DNA from: Thermosipho sp. (in: thermotogales)
GTDB lineage: Bacteria; Thermotogota; Thermotogae; Thermotogales; Fervidobacteriaceae
Reading direction: 5' to 3'
NCBI GenBank assembly: GCA_017656335.1
Contig: JACDOA010000001.1
Span: 186,001-250,000, forward strand
DNA length: 64,000 bases
Shown here one piece after another: positions 1 through 7,190 of the stretch (its first letter is position 1; the number at the start of each line of letters is the position of its first letter). The notes beneath the pieces are model-generated. The model worked only from the letters and a program-made list of their open reading frames with translations. It was not told where the DNA came from and ran no database searches. Both the position numbers and the translations under genes were made by a program.

Positions 1-626
1 AAGAATTTCCTAATGTAGAAATAATTAGTGGTGGGCTTAGAAAAAATTATATGATGACTGGTTTAGATGAAAGTTTCGATAGGGTAATATTTTTTGGTTA
101 TCACTCATCAATTGGAACAAAATATTCTACAATGGATCATACTTATTCATCATCTTCAATATACAACATATGGATTAATGGCACAATAGTTAATGAAGCG
201 CTTATTAATGCAGCGTTTGCTGGTCTTTTCAATGTTCCAATAAGTATGGTAATTGGAGATGACAAACTTAAAAATGAATTAAAAGTATTCAAAAATCTTT
301 TTTATGTAGAAACTAAAACATCACTTGGTAGATATTCAGCAAAATTAAAACCTATGAAAACTCTGCTTGAAGAAATTGAATTAAAAGCAAAAGAAATGAT
401 TTCAAAACCCAAAAATATCTTTACAGTATTTAAATTTGAGTCACCTATTGAACTTATTGTTGAACTTTCAGATACAAGTAGGGCGGATTTAGTTGAAATC
501 TTACCCTTGACAGAAAGAATAGATGGAAGAAAAATAAAAGTTGTTCATTCTGAATATCAAGTAATATTTGATACAATATTATCGATTGCATTTTTATGTC
601 AGGTAGCAAAAACTATAGGGAGGTGA
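1..626 (+). CDS. M55 family D-aminopeptidase (DppA-like), 5' end outside window
   Basis: C-terminal part of a zinc-dependent M55 D-aminopeptidase. The frame is open from base 3, so the first ATG (51) is internal and the gene starts upstream of the window. Seen: GYHSSIGT followed by DHTYSSS near bases 110-160, matching the conserved His segment of DppA, and a Glu-containing NEALINAAFAG segment. Family members form large rings that release D-amino acids from peptides in the cytoplasm. The stop lies 4 bases before ptb, so both are probably one operon for peptide or amino-acid catabolism. Family assignment is good; the natural substrate is unknown. Confidence 0.85.
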   Translation, partial: EFPNVEIISGGLRKNYMMTGLDESFDRVIFFGYHSSIGTKYSTMDHTYSSSSIYNIWINGTIVNEALINAAFAGLFNVPISMVIGDDKLKNELKVFKNLFYVETKTSLGRYSAKLKPMKTLLEEIELKAKEMISKPKNIFTVFKFESPIELIVELSDTSRADLVEILPLTERIDGRKIKVVHSEYQVIFDTILSIAFLCQVAKTIGR

Positions 627-630
627 ACTA

Positions 631-1515
631 ATGCTGCAATCTTTTCAACAAATCATTGATATTGCCAAAGGAAAAAACGCAACAATCGCCTTAGCAGGTG
701 CCGAAGATATAGAAGCAATTAAAGCTATAAAAAGTGCTCTAGATTTTGGAATTAGAGGTATACTTGTTGGAAATAAAGATATAATCAAGAAGCATCTAGA
801 AACTTTACAAATCGATCTTCCAATAGTTCATTCAGAAAATGAAACTGAATCTTCCGAAAAAGCTGTAAAGTTAATTAATGAAGGAAAAGCAAATATTTTA
901 ATGAAAGGTTTAGTAAAAACAGCTACACTTTTAAAAGCTGTTTTAAATAAAGAATGGGGGCTACGAACTGGAAATCTTTTATCACATGTAGCTATACTTG
1001 AAACACCTGGACTTGATAGATTAATCTTTGTTACTGATGGTGGTATGATTATAAAACCAGATCTCAATCAAAAAGTTGGAATAATACAAAATGCTGCTAA
1101 TTTGGCCCATGATCTTGGATATGAAAAACCCAATGTAGCTTTAATTGCTGCTGTCGAAGTTGTAAATCCTGACATGCCAGAAACTATGGAAGCTGCTATA
1201 ATTTCAAAAATGGCAGATAGAAAGCAAATTAAAGGATGCAATATAGATGGGCCGTTAGGTTTGGATAACGCTTTGAATCTTATGGCTGCTCAAATAAAAA
1301 AAGTAGAAAGTGAAGTTGCAGGAAAAGCTGATATTTTGGTCGTTCCCGACATTCATAGTGGAAACTTCTTAGGAAAATCTGCAGTATATCTTGCAAAAGG
1401 TAAAATTGCAGGGTTAGTTATTGGAGCTAAAGTTCCAATTATAATAGTATCTAGAGCTGATTCAAGTGAATCAAAAAGAAATTCAATTGCTTTAGCTGCA
1501 GCTATAAGTAAATAA
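631..1515 (+). CDS. ptb: Phosphate butyryltransferase
   Basis: Interconverts an acyl-CoA (butyryl- or branched-chain) and acyl phosphate in the cytoplasm; with an acyl kinase this yields ATP by substrate-level phosphorylation. The 294 aa fit Ptb better than the longer Pta. Seen: acyltransferase-type segments AGAEDIEAIKAI near residue 22, LMKGLVKTATLLKAVL near 90 and DGPLGLDNAL near 205. The ATG follows GGGAGGTGA closely. No butyrate kinase is in the window; it may lie upstream. The downstream neighbour is carbamate kinase, another ATP-yielding kinase. Substrate chain length cannot be read from sequence. Confidence 0.9.
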   Translation: MLQSFQQIIDIAKGKNATIALAGAEDIEAIKAIKSALDFGIRGILVGNKDIIKKHLETLQIDLPIVHSENETESSEKAVKLINEGKANILMKGLVKTATLLKAVLNKEWGLRTGNLLSHVAILETPGLDRLIFVTDGGMIIKPDLNQKVGIIQNAANLAHDLGYEKPNVALIAAVEVVNPDMPETMEAAIISKMADRKQIKGCNIDGPLGLDNALNLMAAQIKKVESEVAGKADILVVPDIHSGNFLGKSAVYLAKGKIAGLVIGAKVPIIIVSRADSSESKRNSIALAAAISK

Positions 1516-1529
1516 AAAGGAGGGGAATT

Positions 1530-2468
1530 ATGAAAAAGTTAGCAGTAGTTGCTATTGGTGGAAATGCGGTAAATAGACCTGGAGAAAAGGCAACAGCAGA
1601 AAATATGTTTAAAAATTTAAGTGAAACTGCTAAGTTCATTTCAAAGATGTTGGATGAATACGATATTGCAATAACTCACGGGAACGGTCCCCAAGTAGGA
1701 AATCTTTTAGTGCAACAAGAAATTGCAAAAGATAAAATTCCACCTTTCCCTATTGATGTAAATGATGCACAAACTCAAGGTAGCTTGGGGTATATGATTG
1801 CTCAGACTTTATATAATGAATTAAAAGAAGAAGGGAAAGAATATCAAATTGCTGCTGTTGTAACTCAAATTGTTGTAGACAAAAATGATCCAGCCTTTCA
1901 AAATCCAACTAAACCTGTTGGACCTTTTTATTATGAAAAAGAAGCTAAAAAACTAATTGAAGAAAAAGGATGGATTATCAAAGAAGATGCAGGTAGAGGT
2001 TGGAGAAGAGTAGTACCTTCTCCAAAACCGTTAGATATAATTGAAAAAGATGTGATAAAATTATTAATGTCTAATGATGTCATTGTTATCGCAGCAGGTG
2101 GCGGAGGAATTCCTGTAGTTCTAGAAGATGGTAAAATTAAAGGAGTAGAAGCAGTAATTGATAAAGATAGAGCAAGCGCTCTTTTGGCAAAAGAAATAAA
2201 TGCCGATGTTTTGATAATACTTACAGGTGTTGAAAAAGTTTATCTAAATTATGGCAAAGAAAATCAAATAGAATTAAATACATTAACTACTTCTGAAGCA
2301 AAAAAATACCTCGCTGAAGGACATTTTCCAAAGGGGAGTATGGGACCGAAAATTGAAGCTGCAATAGATTTTGTCGAATCTACTGGTAAAGAATGTATAA
2401 TTACTGATATGACTGTTCTTGATAAAGCTCTGAGGGGAGAAACGGGAACAAAAATCATTAAGGGGTGA
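1530..2468 (+). CDS. arcC: Carbamate kinase
   Basis: Transfers phosphate between carbamoyl phosphate and ADP, the ATP-yielding last step of arginine/citrulline or purine fermentation. The 312 aa match the family. Seen: the N-terminal AIGGNAVNRPGE loop, THGNGPQVGNLL near residue 50, an AAGGGGIPV segment near 190 and KGSMGPKIEAA near 270, all hallmarks of the amino-acid kinase fold in this family. It has a strong AGGAGGGG site and lies 14 bases after ptb. No arginine deiminase or ornithine carbamoyltransferase is in the window, so the carbamoyl phosphate source is open. Confidence 0.93.
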   Translation: MKKLAVVAIGGNAVNRPGEKATAENMFKNLSETAKFISKMLDEYDIAITHGNGPQVGNLLVQQEIAKDKIPPFPIDVNDAQTQGSLGYMIAQTLYNELKEEGKEYQIAAVVTQIVVDKNDPAFQNPTKPVGPFYYEKEAKKLIEEKGWIIKEDAGRGWRRVVPSPKPLDIIEKDVIKLLMSNDVIVIAAGGGGIPVVLEDGKIKGVEAVIDKDRASALLAKEINADVLIILTGVEKVYLNYGKENQIELNTLTTSEAKKYLAEGHFPKGSMGPKIEAAIDFVESTGKECIITDMTVLDKALRGETGTKIIKG

Positions 2469-2472
2469 AATT

Positions 2473-3333
2473 TTGATTAAAGTATTGATCCCTCAGGCTC
2501 TTTTAGAGGACCTGAGGGAATTTTTATACAACCATCAAAATGTGATTTTTGAAATTTATAATTTAAATTTTTTTGAAAAGTTGAAAGAAGAAAACTGGGA
2601 TATTGTTTATTTTGAAAACCAGCAAATTTCTATTCCAGGGAAAATTGTTGTTAATACTATAAAAGAATTGGAACTTGCTGTATTGATGTTAGAAGAAAAG
2701 TTCAAATTTGAAGATTTAAAAAGAAAGTTTGATATGCTTTTTTCATCACCTGAACTTCAAGGACCTGTAATAAGAAATTTTCTTGAACAATTTTTAGCAA
2801 AGAACAAAAATGCCTTAGAGGTTTCTTTGAAGTATGAACAAGGAATAGTAATTGAAGAATACAAAAAATTTCTTTCCCAATCCATGCCTTTTACAAAAAT
2901 AAAATTTTCAACAAATAAAGGTGTTGCCATTCCTCCTCTTAGAAAAAGAAAAGAAGATATTCCTTATATGGTTGATAAGATTTTATCGTCGATCTATTCA
3001 AAACACAAGAATTTAATTAAAAGAATCCCCGATGAATTAGAATTAACATTACTAAAAGAATACAACTGGCCTGGAAATACTAAAGAATTAATAAAAGTGA
3101 TACACAATTATGCCTCAACTGGTTTAATCAACATTCCCGGCAAAAACATCACAAAATTTGAAAAAATTAATCTTCCCAAATTAACAAATAGTTTAGTAAA
3201 ACATATTGAAAAAAAATACATCAAACTTGCCTTAAAAAATTCTAAATCACGTAAAGAAGCTTGTAAATTATTAAACATGAATTACAAAACCCTCTCTTAT
3301 AAGATAAAATTGTATAGATTGGATGATAAATAA
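2473..3333 (+). CDS. Degenerate sigma-54-activator-like regulator (AAA+ core lost, Fis HTH kept)
   Basis: The 286-aa protein carries only the end of a bacterial enhancer-binding protein. Residues about 156-168 read PPLRKRKEDIPYM and about 197-206 YNWPGNTKELIKVI, both canonical for the C-terminal part of the AAA+ domain, and residues about 245-283 form a Fis-type helix-turn-helix. No Walker A, Walker B or GAFTGA loop is present, so ATP-driven activation of sigma-54 polymerase is not expected. The N-terminus starts like a receiver or PRD-less sensor domain (IKVLIPQ). TTG start behind GGGGTGA, 4 bases after arcC. Likely a DNA-binding regulator of the preceding catabolic genes; this role is inference. 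A terminator-like hairpin lies in its first codons. Confidence 0.6.
   Translation: MIKVLIPQALLEDLREFLYNHQNVIFEIYNLNFFEKLKEENWDIVYFENQQISIPGKIVVNTIKELELAVLMLEEKFKFEDLKRKFDMLFSSPELQGPVIRNFLEQFLAKNKNALEVSLKYEQGIVIEEYKKFLSQSMPFTKIKFSTNKGVAIPPLRKRKEDIPYMVDKILSSIYSKHKNLIKRIPDELELTLLKEYNWPGNTKELIKVIHNYASTGLINIPGKNITKFEKINLPKLTNSLVKHIEKKYIKLALKNSKSRKEACKLLNMNYKTLSYKIKLYRLDDK
2489..2525 (+). terminator. Terminator-like hairpin inside the 5' coding end of the regulator
   Basis: Bases 2489-2497 pair perfectly with 2511-2519 (TCCCTCAGG/CCTGAGGGA), with an inner CTCT/AGAG helix, followed by five T at 2521-2525. It has the form of an intrinsic terminator 20 bases after arcC but lies in codons 6-16 of the TTG-started regulator. 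It may attenuate transcription into the regulator. Confidence 0.65.
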
Positions 3334-4035
3334 ATGGTGGTTGCAGTTTTACTTTTCGGAGGTAAAGGCGAAAGATTTAATAAAAATATACCCAAGCAAT
3401 TCTATAAACTATTTGGAAAAACAATTCTTGAACATACTATTGAAAAGTTTATACTTCCCTACATAGATAACATAATAATTGTAACTAATCCAAAATATCT
3501 CACTGAAACGCTTGAAATTACAAAAAAATATAATTGTTCTAAAAAAATTCAAGTAATTAAAGGGGGAAAATGTAGAGAAGAATCGACATTAAATGCTATA
3601 AATTTTTTAAAAAAATATTTAGATAAAGAAGATATAGTGTTGATACACGATGGAGTACGACCATTTGTTTTTCCAGAAATTATTATCGAAAATATTAAAA
3701 CTACAGAGAAATTTGGAAGTGCAGTTACAGCAATTCCTTCTGAAAACACTATTGGTATAGTTAGAAATAATATAATAGTGGAATTTCCGGATCGAAAAAA
3801 TACTTATACTATTCAAACTCCTCAAACTTTCAAATTTGAAATTCTAGAAAATTCCTTTATGAAAAATCTTGAAAAAATATGTTCATTTACTGATGATTCC
3901 TCTGTAGTAAAAAGCGCAGGTTACCCTGTTTATATTGTCCCAGGAAGTAAAATGAATATTAAAATAACTACCAAAGAAGATATTCTGTTTTCTGAATTTA
4001 TTATTCGGAGTGAGAAAAATGAAAGGAATTTATAA
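3334..4035 (+). CDS. ispD: 2-C-methyl-D-erythritol 4-phosphate cytidylyltransferase
   Basis: Third step of the MEP isoprenoid pathway: MEP plus CTP to CDP-ME. The 233 aa are typical. Seen: the nucleotide-binding loop LLFGGKGERFNKNIPKQF at residues 6-23 (usual A-A-G-x-G-x-R-M pattern with F-G-G here), IHDGVRPF near 104 and a TIQTPQTF segment near 157. ATG directly abuts the regulator stop. A second MEP enzyme, dxr, is encoded at 47420. The C-terminus overlaps the next membrane-protein gene by 17 bases, indicating coupled translation. Confidence 0.95.
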   Translation: MVVAVLLFGGKGERFNKNIPKQFYKLFGKTILEHTIEKFILPYIDNIIIVTNPKYLTETLEITKKYNCSKKIQVIKGGKCREESTLNAINFLKKYLDKEDIVLIHDGVRPFVFPEIIIENIKTTEKFGSAVTAIPSENTIGIVRNNIIVEFPDRKNTYTIQTPQTFKFEILENSFMKNLEKICSFTDDSSVVKSAGYPVYIVPGSKMNIKITTKEDILFSEFIIRSEKNERNL

Positions 4036-5047
4036 AAAGGTTTTTTTATCAATTTTGATAAGTTTTTCTATAATCACAATCTTTCAAATGCTATATTCAA
4101 AAAACTTCAATATTTTTTCGGTTCTAAAATTTCCCTTAAATGTACTTCTCATTAATTTTTTCATTTTATTTTTAGTTTATTTCATTAATGCTCTAAGATT
4201 ACAAATGTTATTAAAATTCTTTGGCTATAAATTTCCTTTTAAGGAATCATTCAAAAATATATTCTTCGGAGCTTTTTTCACTTTTATAACACCAATGTCA
4301 ATAGGAGGACAACCATATCAAATTTATCATTTAGTAAAAAATAATATTAAAGGAACTGACGCAACAAACATAGTTATATCCAAAACACTCGAAATTTCTT
4401 TTGTAATTCTTTTTCTAGATTTGATTTTCATAAAAAACGTTTTAAAATTTATGCCAAAAAGCTTTGGATTATCAATAATATTAATTGGCTTTTTTGTTGG
4501 TTTATCAATTTCATTTGCTATCTTTCTAAGCTTTGTAAATCGGAAAATTCTCAAGAAATTTCTTTTATTTTTAATTAAAATTTTTAAGTTAAACCATACT
4601 GAAGAAGAAGTTGACAACTGGATAGATAATTTACAAAAAAGTATTAAAACTTTGTGGTTAAAAAATCCATGGCTACTAATATTGGATATGTTTCTTTATT
4701 TTATAACCCTTCTTCTTTATAATTCTATTCTTTTCCTGATTGTTAAAACCTTTTTTGGAGGAGAAATCTCATTTTTCTCTTTATTAGCCATTCTTGTAAT
4801 GATGAACACTGTAGCTTATTATGTCCCAACCCCTGGTTCAAGCGGAGGAATTGAAGGAACTTATCAAGTAGTATTTTCAGATTTATTTGGCCCTGCAAAT
4901 GCTATTAATATAATTACTATTTACAGATTCGTAACATTTTATGTACCTTTAATTTTAGGAACTATTTTCTTTACAATTTCTAGTAAAAAAGATAAAATGA
5001 AAGTGGTAAATGGAGGTGACAAATTTGTTAATAACAAAGGACACTGA
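4019..5047 (+). CDS. Lysylphosphatidylglycerol synthase TM-region / UPF0104 family membrane protein
   Basis: Integral membrane protein of about 342 aa with seven to eight hydrophobic segments and the family signature VPTPGSSGGIEGTYQ near residue 280; NALRLQMLL near 58 and TPMSIGGQPYQ near 90 also fit this family. Members are flippase-like domains of MprF or stand-alone proteins of unknown lipid substrate. No soluble lysyl-transferase domain is fused here. I chose ATG 4019, which has GGAG 8 bases upstream, over an in-frame GTG at 4010. It overlaps ispD by 17 bases. Function in this organism is not known. Confidence 0.8.
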   Translation: MKGIYKKVFLSILISFSIITIFQMLYSKNFNIFSVLKFPLNVLLINFFILFLVYFINALRLQMLLKFFGYKFPFKESFKNIFFGAFFTFITPMSIGGQPYQIYHLVKNNIKGTDATNIVISKTLEISFVILFLDLIFIKNVLKFMPKSFGLSIILIGFFVGLSISFAIFLSFVNRKILKKFLLFLIKIFKLNHTEEEVDNWIDNLQKSIKTLWLKNPWLLILDMFLYFITLLLYNSILFLIVKTFFGGEISFFSLLAILVMMNTVAYYVPTPGSSGGIEGTYQVVFSDLFGPANAINIITIYRFVTFYVPLILGTIFFTISSKKDKMKVVNGGDKFVNNKGH

Positions 5048-5258
5048 TTTTGAAACAATTGCCACAAAATTTCCTTATTTGATAACTCCGTTATTAGAAA
5101 TGGGTATAAAAGTAATAGAATGTGGGGATGTTAAATGGGGCACTCTTGGTGAAGAAATAGAAAAACTTGGGTTGAATGTAAGTGAAATTCTAACAAAATT
5201 AAATAAAATTGTTGATGAACACGGTGGACCTGAAAAAGAACTAAATTTAAATATTTAA
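5025..5258 (+). CDS. DUF1858 domain protein
   Basis: Small soluble protein of 77 aa consisting only of a DUF1858 domain: ITKDTDFETIATKFPYL followed by LLEMGIKVIECGD and a C-terminal helix. Such domains often occur alone or fused to hybrid-cluster or ScdA-type proteins and are thought to bind ligands or metals; no function is established. The start is most likely TTG 5025, since GGAGGTGA occupies 5012-5019; the in-frame ATG 5010 lies inside that ribosome site. It overlaps the end of the membrane-protein gene and sits 11 bases before the DUF47 gene. Confidence 0.8.
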   Translation: MLITKDTDFETIATKFPYLITPLLEMGIKVIECGDVKWGTLGEEIEKLGLNVSEILTKLNKIVDEHGGPEKELNLNI

Positions 5259-5269
5259 GGAGGGAAAAT

Positions 5270-5941
5270 ATGAAAAGATTTATTGACCGATTATTTCCTG
5301 AAATATCACCGACAAAATTATTAAGTGAACATGCTGAATTTTGTTTTAAATCCGGAAAATTAATTCCTGAAATTTTAAATTCATATTTTGAAGGAAAAGA
5401 TGTTCTAAAATATTCAGAAGAAATCGATAAATATGAATCTCAAGCGGATGGAATAAAAACAAAACTTCGTGAAATTTATACAAAACTGAAATGGAGCTAT
5501 TTTGATAGAATTGATGCTCTTGAAATTATACACAACCAAGATACAATAATTGATGCCGTAGACGATTTTGTCAAAGTTCTTACTATGAATAAAGTGGAAG
5601 ATTGTCCTGAAGAAATTATATTAAAAATTAAAGATTTAGGAAACCTTGTCTATGGTTCCATAAAACTAATGAAAATGTCAGTTGATGAACTTAAATTAGT
5701 GGTTGAATCTGACTTTTCGCCTGAGGAAATTTTAAAGGAAGACAATATCACTTTCGATGTTGAATTCGATGAAAGTTCAACTGACAAACTAGGTATTGAA
5801 ATTGGAAGGTTGATCTTTAAGCAAAAAAATAATTTGAACCCAGTAGATCTAATTTTCCTAAATAACATTGTAATTTTGTTAATGAAAATTTCAGACAAAG
5901 CAGAAAATGTTGTTGAAAGAATAAGAATGATCATAAGATAA
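5270..5941 (+). CDS. DUF47 / PhoU-like accessory protein of PiT transport
   Basis: All-helical 223-aa protein of the DUF47 (PhoU-related) family, with the acidic, E/D-rich helices such as KYESQADGIKTKLREIYTKL that bind metal clusters in PhoU-like proteins. Ahead of pit genes, DUF47 proteins are regarded as modulators of the phosphate transporter. The next gene (12 bases away, AGGAGG site) is a PiT permease, which supports this. Cytoplasmic; no signal peptide or membrane segment. Confidence 0.88.
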   Translation: MKRFIDRLFPEISPTKLLSEHAEFCFKSGKLIPEILNSYFEGKDVLKYSEEIDKYESQADGIKTKLREIYTKLKWSYFDRIDALEIIHNQDTIIDAVDDFVKVLTMNKVEDCPEEIILKIKDLGNLVYGSIKLMKMSVDELKLVVESDFSPEEILKEDNITFDVEFDESSTDKLGIEIGRLIFKQKNNLNPVDLIFLNNIVILLMKISDKAENVVERIRMIIR

Positions 5942-5953
5942 GGAGGTTCAAAA

Positions 5954-7147
5954 ATGATACTAATTATTCTGGCATTCATTGTAGGCTTTGGAATGGCCTT
6001 TTCAATTGGAGCTAACGATGTTGCAAATAGTATGTCAACTGCTGTAGGCGCTAAGGCAATTACTCCCAAACAGGCAGTTTTGATAGCATCTATTTTAGAA
6101 TTTTCAGGTGCTGTATTATTTGGAACACACGTTACTAAAACTATTGCAAAAGGAATTGTAAATTTAGAACTGATTAATAATTCAAATTATATTCTTATTG
6201 GAGCTTTTTCGGCTTTAATCGCTTCTATTATATGGGTTTTACTTGCAACATACTGGGGAATGCCCGTTTCCACTACGCACTCGATAGTTGGTGGAATGGT
6301 CGGTTTTGGCCTAGCTGCTGGTGGTTTTAATGTTATAAATTGGATTGTACTTTTAAAAATAGTTTTAACTTGGGTTATATCACCCTTAATTGGTGGAGCA
6401 CTCGCATTTGTAATATTCAAATTTATTTCCTGGTCTATTCTTCATAGAAAACACCCTGCAAAAGCTGCAAAATTAGTTGCCCCAATTCTTCTAGGATTAA
6501 CCTTTTATATTATCGGTACACTCTTTGTTATAAAAACTTTAAAAGAAAATATGGGTTTGGGAAATTTAATTGGAATAATCACCGCTTTTATTGTTTTTGT
6601 TTTATCTTTTATCTTTCTTCATAAAATGTCCTCAGATAAAAATGAATATTCAATCGTAGAAAAAGTATTTAAAAATGCCCAGATAGTTACATCTTGTTAT
6701 GTTAGTTTTTCACACGGTGCAAATGATGTAGCAAATGCCGTAGGACCTTTGGCATTAATTTATATTATATTAACCACACAAAATTTTTCTAGTGAAATTA
6801 CAATACCCACTTATATTTTAGCACTCGGTGGTTTAGGGATTTCACTTGGAGTTGCAACTTTAGGCCATAAAGTTATGAAGACTGTTGGAGAAGATATAAC
6901 AGAGTTGAATAATTCTAGAGGTTTTTCTATTGACTTTGCAGCTGCAACAACAGTACTATTGGCGTCAACATTTGGAATGCCAATATCAACAACTCACACT
7001 GTTGTTGGTGCTGTATCTGGTGTTGGGTTTGCGAGAGGTATAGAAGTTGTAAACGTTGGAATTTTAAAAAATATTATCATTTCCTGGTTTGTAACTGTCC
7101 CATTTGCTGCAATTGTAAGTGCCATTTTATTTCTGATTTTAACCTAA
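5954..7147 (+). CDS. pit: PiT family inorganic phosphate transporter
   Basis: Low-affinity phosphate permease driven by H+ or Na+. The 397-aa membrane protein has two inverted PiT halves, each with the diagnostic GANDVAN motif (about residues 21 and 254), and paired MPVSTTHS/MPISTTHT segments near 108 and 341. About ten to eleven hydrophobic spans. Paired with the DUF47 protein just upstream, the usual arrangement. The coupling ion cannot be decided from sequence. Transcription probably ends shortly after; a new TATAAT box for mutS2 follows at 7155. Confidence 0.95.
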   Translation: MILIILAFIVGFGMAFSIGANDVANSMSTAVGAKAITPKQAVLIASILEFSGAVLFGTHVTKTIAKGIVNLELINNSNYILIGAFSALIASIIWVLLATYWGMPVSTTHSIVGGMVGFGLAAGGFNVINWIVLLKIVLTWVISPLIGGALAFVIFKFISWSILHRKHPAKAAKLVAPILLGLTFYIIGTLFVIKTLKENMGLGNLIGIITAFIVFVLSFIFLHKMSSDKNEYSIVEKVFKNAQIVTSCYVSFSHGANDVANAVGPLALIYIILTTQNFSSEITIPTYILALGGLGISLGVATLGHKVMKTVGEDITELNNSRGFSIDFAAATTVLLASTFGMPISTTHTVVGAVSGVGFARGIEVVNVGILKNIIISWFVTVPFAAIVSAILFLILT

Positions 7148-7154
7148 TATATGA

Positions 7155-7160
7155 TATAAT
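7155..7160 (+). promoter_or_regulatory. Putative -10 box of mutS2
   Basis: Perfect TATAAT at 7155-7160, 31 bases before the mutS2 ATG. The -35 region is poor (TTCTGA at 7131-7136, 18-base spacing), so this is a tentative call. Confidence 0.45.
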
Positions 7161-7190
7161 CTCTTTAGATTTTACGTGAGGAGAAAATAA

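Noticed and set aside
4327-6069. Antisense ORFs of 96-139 aa opposite the flippase-like and DUF47/PiT genes
   Set aside because: They are complements of strongly conserved coding sequence and show no start signals.
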